Shown: one piece after another, positions 14,959 through 26,131 of the stretch
How positions within the stretch are numbered: position 1 is the stretch's first letter
Layout of the letters: every line of letters begins with the position of its first letter
DNA from: Ectothiorhodospira mobilis
Lineage (GTDB): Bacteria; Pseudomonadota; Gammaproteobacteria; Ectothiorhodospirales; Ectothiorhodospiraceae
Length of the DNA stretch: 64,000 bases
NCBI RefSeq assembly: GCF_900114895.1
Contig: NZ_FOUO01000009.1
Coordinates: forward strand, 1 to 64,000
Direction of reading: 5' to 3'
The notes under the pieces: generated by a model
Told to the model about the DNA's origin: nothing
What the model saw: only the letters and a program-made list of their open reading frames with translations
The model's database searches: none
Position numbers and translations under genes: made by a program

Positions 14959-16530
14959 TCAGCGCACCAGGTCGTAGTGGTAGTCGGTGACGCCCATCTC
15001 CATGGTCTCGTCGTCCAGCCGCTCCAGCACCGCGTTCACCAGGGTGGTGAGGATGTACATGCCGCCCTCGTAGCCCAGGGTGGTCATGCGGTGCAGGTGG
15101 TGGCGGTCGAAGATGGGGAAGCCCATGCGCACCAGCGGCACCTGGAACTCCCGGCCCTTGGTGAAGGTATCGCGCTCGATGAACTTGCCGTAGGAGTTGC
15201 CGATCATGAAGTCGGGCTTGTCGGTGAACACCAGGGAGCGCAGGTGCCAGAGGTCACGGTTGATGTGCACCTCCGCCTCGGCGCCGTAGGGGCTCTCGGA
15301 GAGGATCTGCTCCATGGCCTTCTTCCAGCGCTTGTTGGCGTGGTGCACCAGGATGTGCCGGGGCTCGGCCCCCAGTTCCAGGAGGAACTTGCTCATGCCC
15401 ATGACAAAGTCCGCATCCCCCCACAGGGCGTACTTCTTGCCGTGCAGCCAGGTGTGGGAGTCGGTCATCATGTCCACCAGGCGGCCGCGTTCCCGCTCCA
15501 GGGATTCGGGGATGGGCCGGCCCGTGATCTCGGAGACCTTCATGAGGAAGGCATCGGTCCATTCAAGCCCCATGGGGATGTTCACCCTGGGCACCTCGTG
15601 CTTCCAGGTGCCCTGGATGAACTTGCGGGTCTTGTCCAGCTGCCAGGGCTGAAGCAGGAGGGTGTCCCGGGCGTTGGGGGCGTCCTGGATCTCGGCCCGG
15701 GAGGTGCCGCCAGCGTACATGCGGTACTCGCCATCGGCGGGGGTGTCCAGCACCTCCGCGGGATCGCACAGCAGGGTGTGGTCCACCCCCATCTCCTCCA
15801 TCATGCGGTGCATGACCCGGTAGTTGCCCAGGTAGGTCTCGAAGCCGGGCACCAGGTTGAGCTTGCCGTTGCTGCCCGCTTCCTTGCCCTCCATGTCGTT
15901 GAGGGTGAAGTAGCGCATGGTCCCCTCGAACATGTTGTCCCAGCCCGTGACGTGACTGCCCACGAAGGACGGGGTATGGGCATAGGGCGTGGGGAAATCC
16001 TCGGGGATGGCCCCCTCCTTCTTGGCATTGCCCACATAGGCGTTGAGGTCGTCGCCGATGACCTCAGCCATGCAGGTGGTGGAGATGGCGATCATCTCCG
16101 GCTGGTACAGGGCCCTGGCGTTTTCCAGCCCCTCGGTCATGTTCTTGTGGCCGCCGAAGACCGCCGAGTCCTCGGTCATGGAGTCGGAGACGCAGGCCAC
16201 CGGCTCGCGGAAGTGGCGGTTGAAATAGGTGCGGAAATAGGCGACGCAGCCCTGGGAGCCGTGCACATAGGGCAGGGTCTTCTCAAAGCCCAGGGAGCAG
16301 AGTACGGCCCCCAGGGGCTGGCAGGCCTTGGCGGGGTCCACCGTCAGGGCCTCCCGCTGGAAGTTGAGGTCCTTGTATTCCGCCGTGGTGGTCCACTCGA
16401 AGACCTCGCGGATCTTCTCGGGGCTGTAGGCCTCCTCGGAGACGGCCCGCTTGCGGGCCAGCATCTGCTGGTAGTCCTCCTCCTGGAAGAGGGGGTAGCA
16501 GGGCTTGATCTGTTCGGGGTTCTGGCTCAT
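14959..16530 (-). CDS. nifK: Nitrogenase molybdenum-iron protein beta chain
   Basis: This 523-aa protein is the beta subunit of dinitrogenase; with NifD it forms the heterotetramer holding the P-cluster and FeMo-cofactor. Conserved features include QPLGAVLCSLGFEKTLPYVH, HGSQGCVAYFR and TTCMAEVIGDDLNAY, which carry P-cluster cysteines. VSEITGRPIPESLERERGRL and FMIGNSYGKFI match NifK. I chose the ATG before SQNPEQIKP (16530), with an AGGAGA Shine-Dalgarno 8 nt upstream; the longer frame adds MARQEKRP. A hairpin lies on each side, in the nifD-nifK and nifK-nifT gaps. Confidence 0.97.
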   Translation of the reverse strand: MSQNPEQIKPCYPLFQEEDYQQMLARKRAVSEEAYSPEKIREVFEWTTTAEYKDLNFQREALTVDPAKACQPLGAVLCSLGFEKTLPYVHGSQGCVAYFRTYFNRHFREPVACVSDSMTEDSAVFGGHKNMTEGLENARALYQPEMIAISTTCMAEVIGDDLNAYVGNAKKEGAIPEDFPTPYAHTPSFVGSHVTGWDNMFEGTMRYFTLNDMEGKEAGSNGKLNLVPGFETYLGNYRVMHRMMEEMGVDHTLLCDPAEVLDTPADGEYRMYAGGTSRAEIQDAPNARDTLLLQPWQLDKTRKFIQGTWKHEVPRVNIPMGLEWTDAFLMKVSEITGRPIPESLERERGRLVDMMTDSHTWLHGKKYALWGDADFVMGMSKFLLELGAEPRHILVHHANKRWKKAMEQILSESPYGAEAEVHINRDLWHLRSLVFTDKPDFMIGNSYGKFIERDTFTKGREFQVPLVRMGFPIFDRHHLHRMTTLGYEGGMYILTTLVNAVLERLDDETMEMGVTDYHYDLVR

Positions 16531-16594
16531 GGGTCTTTTCTCCTGCCGCGCCACTCATCCGTGGACGGACGGCCTTGGAAAACGGGATGGGGGT

Positions 16595-16618
16595 CGCGGC
16601 GCCGGGTGTGGCGCCGCG
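16595..16618 (-). terminator. Hairpin in the nifD-nifK intergenic gap
   Basis: CGCGGCGCC (16595-16603) pairs with 16610-16618 around a 6-nt loop, just after the nifD stop. With no T tract it is unlikely to be a full terminator. It may slow 3'-exonucleases or tune nifK level. Confidence 0.55.
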
Positions 16619-16624
16619 GGATCG

Positions 16625-18097
16625 TCACGCCGCCCTGGCGCCTTCGGCCGCTGCCTTCTTCCACGGGGCCTTCAACTGGTCCCAGCAGGGGTTGTTGAGG
16701 GTCATGTCCATGTCCCGGGCGAAGATGGCAAAGCCGTCGTAGCCGTGGTAGGGACCGGAATAGTCCCAGGAGTGCATCTGGCGGAAGGGGATGCCCATCT
16801 TCTGGAAGATGTACTTCTCCTTGATCCCCGAGCCCACCAGGTCCGGGCGCACCCGCTGCACGAACCGCTCCAGCTCGTAGCCGGTGATGTCGTCGAACAG
16901 CAGGGTGGCGTCGCCCATATCCTTGATGGTGCGGTCGTAGTCGTCGTTGTGGGCGAACTCGTAGCCGGCCCCCACCACCTCCATGCCCAGGTCCTCGTAG
17001 GCGCCGATGACATGCCGCGGGCGCAGGCCGCCCACGTAGAGCATCACCCTGCGCCCCTCCAGGCGCGGGCGGTACTTCTCGATGACCGCGTCCATCTGGG
17101 GCTGGTATTTGGCGATGACCCGCTCGGCCCCCTCCTGGATCTTGTCGTCGAACAGGGCGGCGATCTTGCGCAGGCTCTCGGCGATCTTGGTGGGGCCGAA
17201 GAAGTTGTATTCCATCCAGGGGATGCCGTACTTCTCCTCCATGTGCCGCGCCAGGTAGTTCATGGAGCGGTAGCAGTGCAGCAGGTTCACCTTGGCCTTG
17301 GGGGCCAGCTCCAGTTCAGACATCGTGCCGTCCCCGGACCACTGGGCCACCACCCGCAGGCCCATCTCCTCCAGCAGGATGCGCGAGGCCCAGGCGTCGC
17401 CGCCGATGTTGTAGTCGCCGGTGAGGGCCACGTCGTAGGGGGTGGACTCGAAGCGGTCGTCCCCGTCCCGGCGCGGCAGGACCCAGTCACGGATGGCGTC
17501 GTTGGCGATGTGGTGCCCCAGGGACTGGGACACCCCGCGAAAGCCCTCGCAGCGCAGGGGCACCACCGGCTTGTCCAGCTCCTTGCCCTTCTTCTTGGAG
17601 ACGGACTCGATGTCATCGCCGATGAGCCCCACGGGGCACTCCGACTGGATGGTGATGCCCTTGTTCAGGGGGAACAGGGTCTCGATCTCGTCGATGAGCT
17701 TCTCCAGCTTCTTGTCACCGCCAAAGACGATGTCCTTCTCCTGGAAATCCGAGGTAAAGTTCATGGTGCCGAAGGCGTTCACCCCGGTGTGGCCGGTGTA
17801 GTAGTTGCGCCGGCCGGCGCGGGAGTACTGGCCGCAGCCCACGGGGCCGTGGGAGATATGCACCACGTCCTTGACCGGGCCCCAGACCACGCCCTTGGAG
17901 CCGGCGTAGGCGCAGCCGCGGATGGTCATCACGCCGGGCTGGGACTTGCGGTTGGAGACGATGCACTTCTTGGCGCTCTCCGCCGAGGGGTCGTTCACCG
18001 CCAGATGCTTGGCCCGGTCCTTGCGGGCCTTCTCCGGGTAGACCTCCAGCACCTCCTGGATGAGGGCCTCGGCCTCTTCGCGTTTCATTGCGCACAT
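16625..18097 (-). CDS. nifD: Nitrogenase molybdenum-iron protein alpha chain
   Basis: This 490-aa protein is the alpha subunit of dinitrogenase, carrying the FeMo-cofactor. P-cluster ligand positions are visible: C62 ([12 protein letters not shown]), C88 ([10 protein letters not shown]) and C154 ([12 protein letters not shown]). The cofactor ligands are the cysteine in [12 protein letters not shown] and the histidine in [17 protein letters not shown]. Length is typical for the Mo enzyme, and no feature of the V or Fe-only types was seen. I kept the first ATG (MCAMKRE), which has an AGGAG Shine-Dalgarno about 9 nt upstream; a second ATG lies three codons on. It is cotranscribed with nifH and nifK. 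Confidence 0.98.
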   Translation of the reverse strand: MCAMKREEAEALIQEVLEVYPEKARKDRAKHLAVNDPSAESAKKCIVSNRKSQPGVMTIRGCAYAGSKGVVWGPVKDVVHISHGPVGCGQYSRAGRRNYYTGHTGVNAFGTMNFTSDFQEKDIVFGGDKKLEKLIDEIETLFPLNKGITIQSECPVGLIGDDIESVSKKKGKELDKPVVPLRCEGFRGVSQSLGHHIANDAIRDWVLPRRDGDDRFESTPYDVALTGDYNIGGDAWASRILLEEMGLRVVAQWSGDGTMSELELAPKAKVNLLHCYRSMNYLARHMEEKYGIPWMEYNFFGPTKIAESLRKIAALFDDKIQEGAERVIAKYQPQMDAVIEKYRPRLEGRRVMLYVGGLRPRHVIGAYEDLGMEVVGAGYEFAHNDDYDRTIKDMGDATLLFDDITGYELERFVQRVRPDLVGSGIKEKYIFQKMGIPFRQMHSWDYSGPYHGYDGFAIFARDMDMTLNNPCWDQLKAPWKKAAAEGARAA

Positions 18098-18182
18098 TGC
18101 AGGATGCTCCTCTGCTCGCCGCCACTTCGCCGTGGACGGGCGTCAGGTGGGATGGGCGACGCCGGACGTTCCGCCGTCGGGA

Positions 18183-19094
<912 letters not shown>

Positions 19095-19118
19095 TCAGGT
19101 TGGGTTCACCAGGGGGTT

Positions 19119-19134
19119 TGCAACCCCCGTGCCA
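19119..19134 (-). promoter_or_regulatory. Sigma-54 (RpoN) promoter of nifH
   Basis: Read on the minus strand, TGGCAC at the -24 position, 5 bp, then TTGCA at the -12 position match the sigma-54 consensus exactly. It lies 49 bp upstream of the nifH start. NifA-dependent activation is expected. Confidence 0.9.
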
Positions 19135-19202
19135 TGCCGGAAGATGGCTTCAACACCCTGTTTTAACGGAATAAAACCCCATACCAGGCAGGAATCGAGG
19201 CG

Positions 19203-20054
19203 TTGCATACACGACAAAGACCCCAGAGCTGTGGGGATAACGACACCGGCCCCACCCTGCCCGCCGGGGCGCGCCTGCCCATCAACCGCTGCAACCTGCC
19301 AGCGGTGATCCTGGGCAGCCTCACCTACCAGCGCCATCCGGCGCCCCTGTTGCTGGACGGGCTGGCGGACCTGCACCGGGACCTGTGGCGGCATCTGGAC
19401 ACCCTGGACGATCCCGCCCTGCGGGCGGAGGACTTCATGGCCTGGATGCGCGGACAGTTCTGCCTGGACGATCCGGCGGCCTGCGGCCTGACGGGGCCCG
19501 GAGGGCGGGAGAAGGCGGACTACCGGCGGCTGGTGCGGGGCTGGGGGTTCAACCCGGACGGAAGGGAGGCGGCGGTGATCAAGGGGTGGGTGGAATCCCG
19601 CTTCGGGCTGGTGACCCGCTTCCATCGCGGGCCCCTGCAGGAGGCCGCTGGCGAGGCCTACGCCCGCTTCCTGCACGAGCGCACCAGCGGGCTGTGCAAC
19701 ACCAACGCCCTGGAGGCCCAGCTGGATCTGCTCTACGGCTTCTGCCAATACGAGCTGGCCCGGCGCCATCCCGGGCGGACCCATCTCACCCTCCATCGGG
19801 GGGTCAACCGCCTGGAGGAACACGAGGTGCTCTCCCGGCCGGCCCGGGACCGGGCCGTGCTGCTGCTCAACAACGTGAACGCCTTCAGCCGTGTGCGTGA
19901 GCGGGCCGATGAGTTCGGGGACTCCATCCTCACGGCCCGTATCCCCATGACCAAGGTGTGCTGCTTCCAGGACCTGCTCCCGGGTCTGCTGCGCGGCGAG
20001 GGGGAGCACCTGGTGCTGGGCGGGCTCTGCGAGGTGACCGTCACCACCCTGTGA
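19203..20054 (+). CDS. draT: NAD-dinitrogenase-reductase ADP-ribosyltransferase
   Basis: This 283-aa protein matches DraT. LPINRCNLPAVILGSLTYQ is the N-terminal family signature, LTLHRGVNRLEEHEVL carries the NAD-binding arginine region, and FGDSILTARIPMTKVCCFQDLLPGLL closes the catalytic fold. DraT ADP-ribosylates NifH (R101 here) after ammonium or darkness signals and stops nitrogenase. The frame begins at TTG (19203); the true start could be slightly downstream because the first 20 residues are not conserved. It is divergent from nifH. The usual partner draG, which removes the group, is not in this window. Confidence 0.93.
   Translation: MHTRQRPQSCGDNDTGPTLPAGARLPINRCNLPAVILGSLTYQRHPAPLLLDGLADLHRDLWRHLDTLDDPALRAEDFMAWMRGQFCLDDPAACGLTGPGGREKADYRRLVRGWGFNPDGREAAVIKGWVESRFGLVTRFHRGPLQEAAGEAYARFLHERTSGLCNTNALEAQLDLLYGFCQYELARRHPGRTHLTLHRGVNRLEEHEVLSRPARDRAVLLLNNVNAFSRVRERADEFGDSILTARIPMTKVCCFQDLLPGLLRGEGEHLVLGGLCEVTVTTL
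19230..19245 (+). promoter_or_regulatory. Candidate NifA upstream activator site
   Basis: TGT-N10-ACA, the consensus for NifA binding, lies about 96 bp upstream of the -24 element of the nifH promoter, within the usual range. It overlaps the 5' part of draT, so the activator site would be inside coding sequence. It is the only match I found in the gap and nearby. Confidence 0.65.
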
Positions 20055-20158
20055 CGCCCCGGGATCCGCCTACCGGCCCCGGGGGCGCCGGCCGCCATAG
20101 ACAAAGGCGGCGGCGCAGGCCCCCTCGGGGGAGACCATGCAGGCCCCCAGGGTGGCGC

Positions 20159-21448
20159 TCACGGCCTCTCCGCCGTCCACAGGCCCCAGACCACCGCCAG
20201 GCGGTCACCGGCATGGATCAGGGGGATGCGCTCCCGTTCCCAGGGCGGGATACCCCGCGCCTGCAGCAGCTTCTTCAGCACCCGGGTGCGCCCCCCCAGG
20301 CGCAGCCGCTCCCCCCCCCGGCGCAGGCCCACCGTCACCGGGGCCGGCAGCGCGGCGGGATCCAGGCCATGGCAGCGCATCACCCCGTCGCGGGTCAGGG
20401 TCACGCCGGTGCCCGGCACCGCCAGCGGGGTGCGGCCGTCCCAGGGCAGGCACAACCCCGGCGGCGGCGCGGCAAGCGGTGCCATGGCATGGAGGGCATC
20501 GCGGTAACGGCGCACCTCGGCCCCGGGCCAGGCCACCCGCACGGCGGCATCGGGGGCGGCCCCCAGGGCCTGTTGCAGCAGGCTCTCCAGGCGCGCCCGG
20601 CCGGGCAGGGGCAGCCCCTTCTCCTCCAGCCAGCCCCGCAGGGCGTTGCGCTGGCGGGGACGGCGCAGCCGGGCCAGGGCGGCCACCGACAGGGTGCCGG
20701 GGTCTTCCCCCCGCAGGGTCTCCAGGTCCTCCCGCGCCCGCTCCGCCAAAAGGTCCTGGGCCTCGGCCTGCAGGGCCGCCGCCCGGGCCAGGGTGGCGTC
20801 CACGGCGGGCCAGCGCGCCCGCAGCAGGGGCAGGATCTCATGGCGCAGGCGATTGCGGTCCAGGGCGGGGTCTTGGTTGCTCTCGTCCTCCACCCAGTCC
20901 AGGCCGTGGGCGCGGGCGTAGGCCTCCAGTTGCGGGCGGTCCACCTCCAACAGCGGGCGGCCGTGCCAGCCGGGGCCCAGGGGCTGCCACAGGGGCATGG
21001 CCGCCAGCCCGGCGGGACCGGACCCGCGCAGGAGCTGGAGCAGCAGGGTCTCCGCCTGGTCGCGGCGGTGATGGGCGGTGAGCAGACCGTCCCCCGGCTG
21101 CATGAAGGCCGCCAGGGCGCCGTAGCGGGCATGCCGGGCCGCCGCCTCGGGGCTCTCGCCGCGGCCCGGGGCGGCGTCCACCCGCAGGCAGTGGAACGTC
21201 ACCCCCAGGCGCCGGCACAGGGCCTCGCAGGCCGCGGCCCAGGCCTCCGCCCGGGGGCTCAGGCCGTGGTGCACATGGACCGCGATCAGGGGCGGGGCGC
21301 ATTCCAGCCCGGCCAGGGCGTGCAGCAGGACCACCGAATCCAGGCCGCCGCTGAGGGCCGCCAGACGGCGCCGGGCGGGCGGCAGACGCCCCAGGGCCTG
21401 GCACAGCCTCTCGGGCACCTCCCCGCTCGCGGGGACGCGGTTCAACAC
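20159..21448 (-). CDS. tilS: tRNA(Ile)-lysidine synthetase
   Basis: This 429-aa enzyme (E. coli 432) adds lysine to C34 of tRNA-Ile(CAU) so that it reads AUA. The N-terminal PP-loop ATPase motif is ALSGGLDSVVLLHAL at about 31-45, followed by HVHHGLSPRAEAW and AHHRRDQAETLLLQLLRG. The middle and C-terminal domains bind tRNA. It lies 16 nt downstream of accA and is probably cotranscribed with it. The 104-bp gap to the convergent draT contains a GC-rich inverted repeat but no gene. Confidence 0.95.
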   Translation of the reverse strand: MLNRVPASGEVPERLCQALGRLPPARRRLAALSGGLDSVVLLHALAGLECAPPLIAVHVHHGLSPRAEAWAAACEALCRRLGVTFHCLRVDAAPGRGESPEAAARHARYGALAAFMQPGDGLLTAHHRRDQAETLLLQLLRGSGPAGLAAMPLWQPLGPGWHGRPLLEVDRPQLEAYARAHGLDWVEDESNQDPALDRNRLRHEILPLLRARWPAVDATLARAAALQAEAQDLLAERAREDLETLRGEDPGTLSVAALARLRRPRQRNALRGWLEEKGLPLPGRARLESLLQQALGAAPDAAVRVAWPGAEVRRYRDALHAMAPLAAPPPGLCLPWDGRTPLAVPGTGVTLTRDGVMRCHGLDPAALPAPVTVGLRRGGERLRLGGRTRVLKKLLQARGIPPWERERIPLIHAGDRLAVVWGLWTAERP

Positions 21449-21464
21449 CGCCCCCCGGTCGGGG

Positions 21465-22415
21465 TCAGACCTGGCCGTACTTGAGGATGCGCTGGTAGCG
21501 GGCCTCCACCAGCGCGTCGGGATCCTTGCATTGCAGTTCGTCCAGGGTCTCCACCAGCTGGTTCTTCAGGGTGTGGGCCATGGCCGCGGGATCGCGGTGG
21601 GCGCCCCCCAGGGGCTCGTCGATGACACGGTCGATCAGGCCCAGTTCCTTCAGGCGGGTGGAGGTGATGCCCATGGCCTCGGCGGCCTCCGGGGCCTTTT
21701 CCGCGCTCTTCCAGAGGATGGAGGCGCAGCCCTCGGGGGAGATCACCGCGTAGGTGCTGTAGCGCAGCATCTGCACCTGGTCCCCCACGCCCACCGCCAG
21801 GGCGCCGCCGGAGCCCCCCTCGCCCACCACGGTGCAGACGATGGGGGTGCGCAGCCGGGACATCTCCATGAGGTTGCGGGCGATGGCCTCGCTCTGGCCC
21901 CGTTCCTCCGCCCCCACGCCGGGGTAGGCCCCGGGGGTGTCGATGAAGGTGATGATGGGCAAGCCGAAGCGCTCCGCCGTCTGCATCAGCCGCAGGGCCT
22001 TGCGGTAGCCCTCGGGGCGGGGCATGCCGAAGTTGCGGTGGATCTTCTCGCGGGTGTCCCGCCCCTTCTGATGGCCGATGACCATCACCGGCTTGCCGGC
22101 CAGGCGCCCCACCCCGCCGACGATGGCGGGATCGTCGGCAAAGGCCCGGTCGCCGTGCAGTTCCTCGAAGTCCGTGAGCATGTGCGCCACGTAATCCAGG
22201 GTATACGGCCGCCGCGGATGGCGCGCCAGCTGGGCCACCTGCCAGGCCGACAGCTTGGAGAAGATGGACTCGGTGAGGCTCTTGCACTTGGCCTCCAGGC
22301 GGTTGATCTCGTCCTGGATGTTCACCTCGGCGTCGTCGCTGACGCGGCGAAGCTCTTCGATCTTCGCCTCCAGCTCGGCGATGGGCTGCTCGAAATCAAG
22401 GAAGTCCGGGTTCAT
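21465..22415 (-). CDS. accA: Acetyl-CoA carboxylase carboxyltransferase subunit alpha
   Basis: This 316-aa subunit (E. coli 319) forms with AccD the carboxyltransferase that transfers CO2 from biotin to acetyl-CoA, the first step of fatty-acid synthesis. It has [18 protein letters not shown] at the start, [19 protein letters not shown] at the active-site region, and [15 protein letters not shown] chose the ATG before NPDFLDFEQ (22415); the frame extends upstream without conservation. The dnaE-accA-tilS order is typical of gammaproteobacteria. Confidence 0.97.
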   Translation of the reverse strand: MNPDFLDFEQPIAELEAKIEELRRVSDDAEVNIQDEINRLEAKCKSLTESIFSKLSAWQVAQLARHPRRPYTLDYVAHMLTDFEELHGDRAFADDPAIVGGVGRLAGKPVMVIGHQKGRDTREKIHRNFGMPRPEGYRKALRLMQTAERFGLPIITFIDTPGAYPGVGAEERGQSEAIARNLMEMSRLRTPIVCTVVGEGGSGGALAVGVGDQVQMLRYSTYAVISPEGCASILWKSAEKAPEAAEAMGITSTRLKELGLIDRVIDEPLGGAHRDPAAMAHTLKNQLVETLDELQCKDPDALVEARYQRILKYGQV

Positions 22416-22482
22416 CGGTCGCCGTCGGGTCGGTTGCTCGGAACCGGCCATTGTACACGGGGCGCCGGCGCAGAAAAGTGCC

Positions 22483-25400
22483 TCACGGATAGCGCACCCG
22501 CACCCCGTCCTCCCCCAGCAGCCCCTTGAGGCCTTGCAGGAGTTCCTCGCTGGGGCGTACCTGCCAGCCTTCGCCGAAACGCAGGCGGGCCCGCGCCTCC
22601 TGGTTGCAGTAGTCCAGGACCACGGCGCACTGGCCGTTGCGGTGGGGTTCCAGATGGGTGCGCAGGTGCTGTGCCAGCTCCGGCGTGGCATTGCCGTTCA
22701 CCGCCAGGTCCAGGCGCCGGGCGAAGTGCTCCCGGGCCTGGTCCAGGTCCATGAGCTGGCGGCAGCGCAGACGCACGCCGCCGCTGAACTCGTCGATGGC
22801 CGCGCCCCCCTCCACCACCAGCAGGCGGTCCTTCACCAGGAGATGGCGGTAGCGTTGGTAGTCGTCGCCGAACAGGGCCACCTCCACGCGACCGCTGCGG
22901 TCGTCCAGGGTGAGGAAGGCCATGCGTCCGGACTGGCCGTTGCGGGTGCGGATGGCCACCATCAGGCCCGCCACCACCACCGTCTGCTCCCGGTGGCGCC
23001 CCCGGCCGGGGGGGGCATTGCCGCCGTCCTGACCGTTGTCCCCGGACAGGTCCGCCAAGAGGTCAGCGATGCGCTTTTTCGTCATCTGCGCCAGTTCCCG
23101 CTCGTAGCGCAGGATGGGATGGCCGGTGAGATAGAGCCCCAGGGTCTCCTTCTCCGCCAGCAGGCGGCTCTCCTCGTCCCACTCGGGCAGGATCTCGGTC
23201 TCCGGGGCCTCGGCCCGGGGCGGTTCCACCACGCCGAACAGGTCCCCCTGACCCACGCTCTCATCCCGCAGGTGCTGCTCCGCCCGGGACATGGCCTGGG
23301 GCAGGCGGTGCATGAGGGTGGCCCGGTTGGGGCCGATGGAATCCAGGGCCCCGGCCCGGATCAGGGCCTCCAGGGTGCGGCGGTTGATCTTCTGGGAGTC
23401 GGCCCGCAGGCACAGGTCGTCCAGGTCACGGAAGGGCCCGGCCTGGGCGCGCGCCTCCAGCAGCACCTGGATGGCCGATTCCCCCACCCCCTTGATGGCC
23501 CCGAGGCCGTAGACGATGGTGCGCGCGTCGCGCACCGTGAACTCGTGGCTGGAGGCGTTCACGTCCGGCGGGATCACCTCCAGGTCCATGGAGCGGCATT
23601 CGTCGATGAGATGGACGATCTTGTCCGTGTGGTCCATGTCCGCCGAGAGCACCGCCGCCATGAAGGCCGCCGGGTAATGGCACTTGAGCCAGGCGGTCTG
23701 GTAGGACAGCAGGGCATAGGCCGCGGAGTGGGACTTGTTGAAGCCGTAGCCCGCGAACTTCTCCATGAGGTCGAAGATGTAGGTGGCCGTGGCCTCGTCC
23801 ACCCCCTGTTCCAGGGCCCCCTTGAGGAAGATCTCCCGCTGCTTGGCCATCTCCTCGGGCTTTTTCTTGCCCATGGCCCGGCGCAGCAGGTCGGCGCCCC
23901 CCAGGCTGTAGCCCGCCAGCACCTGGGCGATCTGCATCACCTGTTCCTGGTAGAGGATGACGCCGTGGGTGGGCCGCAGGATGGGCTCCAGGGCGGGATG
24001 GGGATAGTGCACCTCGGCCCGGCCGTGCTTGCGGTTGATGTAGTCGTCCACCATCCCCGACTGCAGCGGACCGGGGCGGTACAGGGCCACCAGGGCGATG
24101 ATGTCCTCGAAATCGTCCGGCTGCAGGCGCTTGATCAGGTCCTTCATGCCCCGGGATTCCAGCTGGAAGACGGCGGTGGTCTCCTGACGCTTGAGCAGGC
24201 CGAAGGTGTCCGGGTCGTCCAGGGGGATGGCGTTGATGTCCGGGACCTGATCGGTGGAGGCCCCGATGTTGCGCACCGCCCAGTCGATGATGGTGAGGGT
24301 GCGCAGGCCCAGGAAGTCGAACTTCACCAGGCCGATGGCCTCCACGTCGTCCTTGTCGAACTGGGTCACCACCCCCTGGCCGCCGGGCTCGCAGAACAGG
24401 GGCGAGAAGTCCGTGAGGCGGGTGGGGGCGATGACCACCCCGCCGGCGTGTTTGCCGGCGTTGCGGGTCACCCCCTCCAGCTTGCGGGCCAGGTCGATGA
24501 GGGTGCGCACCTCCTCGTCGTCCTCGTAGCTCTGGCGCAGGTCCTCCTCCTGCTCCAGGGCCTTGTCCAGGGTCATCCCCAGTTCCATGGGGATCTGCTT
24601 GGCGATGCGGTCCACGAAGCCGTAGGGATGGCCCAGGACGCGGCCCACGTCCCGCACCACCGCCTTGGCGGCCATGGTGCCGTAGGTGATGATCTGGGAG
24701 ACCTTCTCCCGGCCGTAGCGCTCGGCCACGTATTCGATGACCCGGTCCCGCTTCTCCATGCAGAAGTCCACATCGAAGTCGGGCATGGAGACGCGTTCGG
24801 GGTTGAGGAAGCGTTCGAACAGGAGTTCGTAGCGCAGGGGATCCAGATCGGTGATCTTCAGGGCGAAGGCCGCCAGGGAGCCGGCTCCGGAACCCCGCCC
24901 CGGCCCCACCGGCACGCCGTTGTCCTTGGCCCAGCGGATGAAGTCGGCCACGATGAGGAAGTAGCCGGGGAACCCCATCTGGCAGATGACGTCCAGCTCC
25001 CGCTCCAGACGCTCGTGGTAGGGGCGGGCCCGTTCCTCCCGCTCCGGGGTGTCCTCGGGGATGAGGACCCGCAGGCGTTCCTCCAGCCCCTCCCGGGCCT
25101 GGCTGCGGAAATAGGCATCGGTGGTCATGCCCTCGGGGATGGGGAACTGCGGCAGGTGGTTCTCCCCCAGGGTCAGGGTCAGGTTGCAGCGGCGGGCGAT
25201 CTCCACCGTGTTCTCCAGGGCCTCCGGGATGTCCTGGAACAGGTCCTGCATCTCCTGGGGTGTGCGCAGGTACTGCTGGCGGCTGTAGAGCCGCGGGCGG
25301 CGCTCGTCGTCCAGCACCCGGCCGTCGTGGATGCAGACCCGGGCCTCGTGGGCGTCGAAGTCCTCCGCGCGCAAGAAGCGCACGTCGTTGCTGGCCACCA

Positions 25401-25986
25401 CCGGCAGGCCCATGCGGGTCGCTAGATCCACGGCGCCATGGAGGTAGTCCTCCTCCCCTTCCCGGCCGGTGCGCACCAGTTCCAGGTAGAAGCGGTCCGG
25501 GAACAGGGCCGACCAGTGGGCGCAGGCCTCCATGGCCGCCTCGTCGTGGCGGGCGAGCAGGAGGCGCCCCACCTCCCCCTCGCGTGCGCCGGAGAGGGCG
25601 ATCAGGCCGCGGCAGGTCTCCGGCGTGAACCAGTCCCGCTGCAGCACCGGGCTGCCGCTGTCCTGGCCCTCCAGGTAGGCGCGGCTCACCAGCCGGGTGA
25701 GGTTACGGTAGCCCTCGTCGTCCTGGCACAGCAGCACCAGGCGGGTGGGCGGGTCCGTGGGCTGCTGCGCCGTCACCCGTACATCCACCCCGGTGATGGG
25801 CTTCAGGCCGGCCCCCAGGGCGGCCTTGTGGAACTTCACCATGGCGAACAGGTTGTCCTGGTCGGTGACGGCGCAGGCGGGCATCCCCGATGCCCGGCAG
25901 GCCTCCACCAGGGGGCCGACCCGGACCAGGCCGTCCACCAGGGAGAACTCGGAATGCACGTGCAGGTGTACGAATCGGGGGGTCAT
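22483..25986 (-). CDS. dnaE: DNA polymerase III subunit alpha
   Basis: This 1167-aa replicative polymerase subunit (E. coli 1160) begins with the PHP domain ([20 protein letters not shown]). The palm carries the catalytic aspartates in [35 protein letters not shown] and [16 protein letters not shown] are characteristic. A C-terminal OB-fold and beta-clamp binding region follow ([19 protein letters not shown], then [14 protein letters not shown]). It lies downstream of rnhB and 67 nt before accA, in conserved order. It is intact across its length. Confidence 0.98.
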   Translation of the reverse strand: MTPRFVHLHVHSEFSLVDGLVRVGPLVEACRASGMPACAVTDQDNLFAMVKFHKAALGAGLKPITGVDVRVTAQQPTDPPTRLVLLCQDDEGYRNLTRLVSRAYLEGQDSGSPVLQRDWFTPETCRGLIALSGAREGEVGRLLLARHDEAAMEACAHWSALFPDRFYLELVRTGREGEEDYLHGAVDLATRMGLPVVASNDVRFLRAEDFDAHEARVCIHDGRVLDDERRPRLYSRQQYLRTPQEMQDLFQDIPEALENTVEIARRCNLTLTLGENHLPQFPIPEGMTTDAYFRSQAREGLEERLRVLIPEDTPEREERARPYHERLERELDVICQMGFPGYFLIVADFIRWAKDNGVPVGPGRGSGAGSLAAFALKITDLDPLRYELLFERFLNPERVSMPDFDVDFCMEKRDRVIEYVAERYGREKVSQIITYGTMAAKAVVRDVGRVLGHPYGFVDRIAKQIPMELGMTLDKALEQEEDLRQSYEDDEEVRTLIDLARKLEGVTRNAGKHAGGVVIAPTRLTDFSPLFCEPGGQGVVTQFDKDDVEAIGLVKFDFLGLRTLTIIDWAVRNIGASTDQVPDINAIPLDDPDTFGLLKRQETTAVFQLESRGMKDLIKRLQPDDFEDIIALVALYRPGPLQSGMVDDYINRKHGRAEVHYPHPALEPILRPTHGVILYQEQVMQIAQVLAGYSLGGADLLRRAMGKKKPEEMAKQREIFLKGALEQGVDEATATYIFDLMEKFAGYGFNKSHSAAYALLSYQTAWLKCHYPAAFMAAVLSADMDHTDKIVHLIDECRSMDLEVIPPDVNASSHEFTVRDARTIVYGLGAIKGVGESAIQVLLEARAQAGPFRDLDDLCLRADSQKINRRTLEALIRAGALDSIGPNRATLMHRLPQAMSRAEQHLRDESVGQGDLFGVVEPPRAEAPETEILPEWDEESRLLAEKETLGLYLTGHPILRYERELAQMTKKRIADLLADLSGDNGQDGGNAPPGRGRHREQTVVVAGLMVAIRTRNGQSGRMAFLTLDDRSGRVEVALFGDDYQRYRHLLVKDRLLVVEGGAAIDEFSGGVRLRCRQLMDLDQAREHFARRLDLAVNGNATPELAQHLRTHLEPHRNGQCAVVLDYCNQEARARLRFGEGWQVRPSEELLQGLKGLLGEDGVRVRYP

Positions 25987-26131
25987 GGATCCAGGGATCG
26001 GCTTGCGGGGCCATCGGGGAGGCGGGGATTGTCGCCCGTCTTGCGGGACGACTCAAATCCATCCCGACAGACGTTGCCCAGGAGATATGTGGGCCTCCCT
26101 ACGAGGCCGTGAAAGCCCCTGTCCCGCGGGC

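Noticed and set aside
14863-16698. A 611-aa plus-strand frame over the nif region
   Set aside because: Antisense to nifK and nifT, with no family features.
22255-25425. A 1056-aa open frame on the plus strand
   Set aside because: It is antisense to dnaE, His/Gly/Val-rich with no recognisable domain, and explained by GC codon bias in the real gene.
25987-26131. Possible tRNA or small RNA in the rnhB-dnaE gap
   Set aside because: A short inverted repeat (GGCCTC/GAGGCC) is present, but no cloverleaf or CCA end could be formed.
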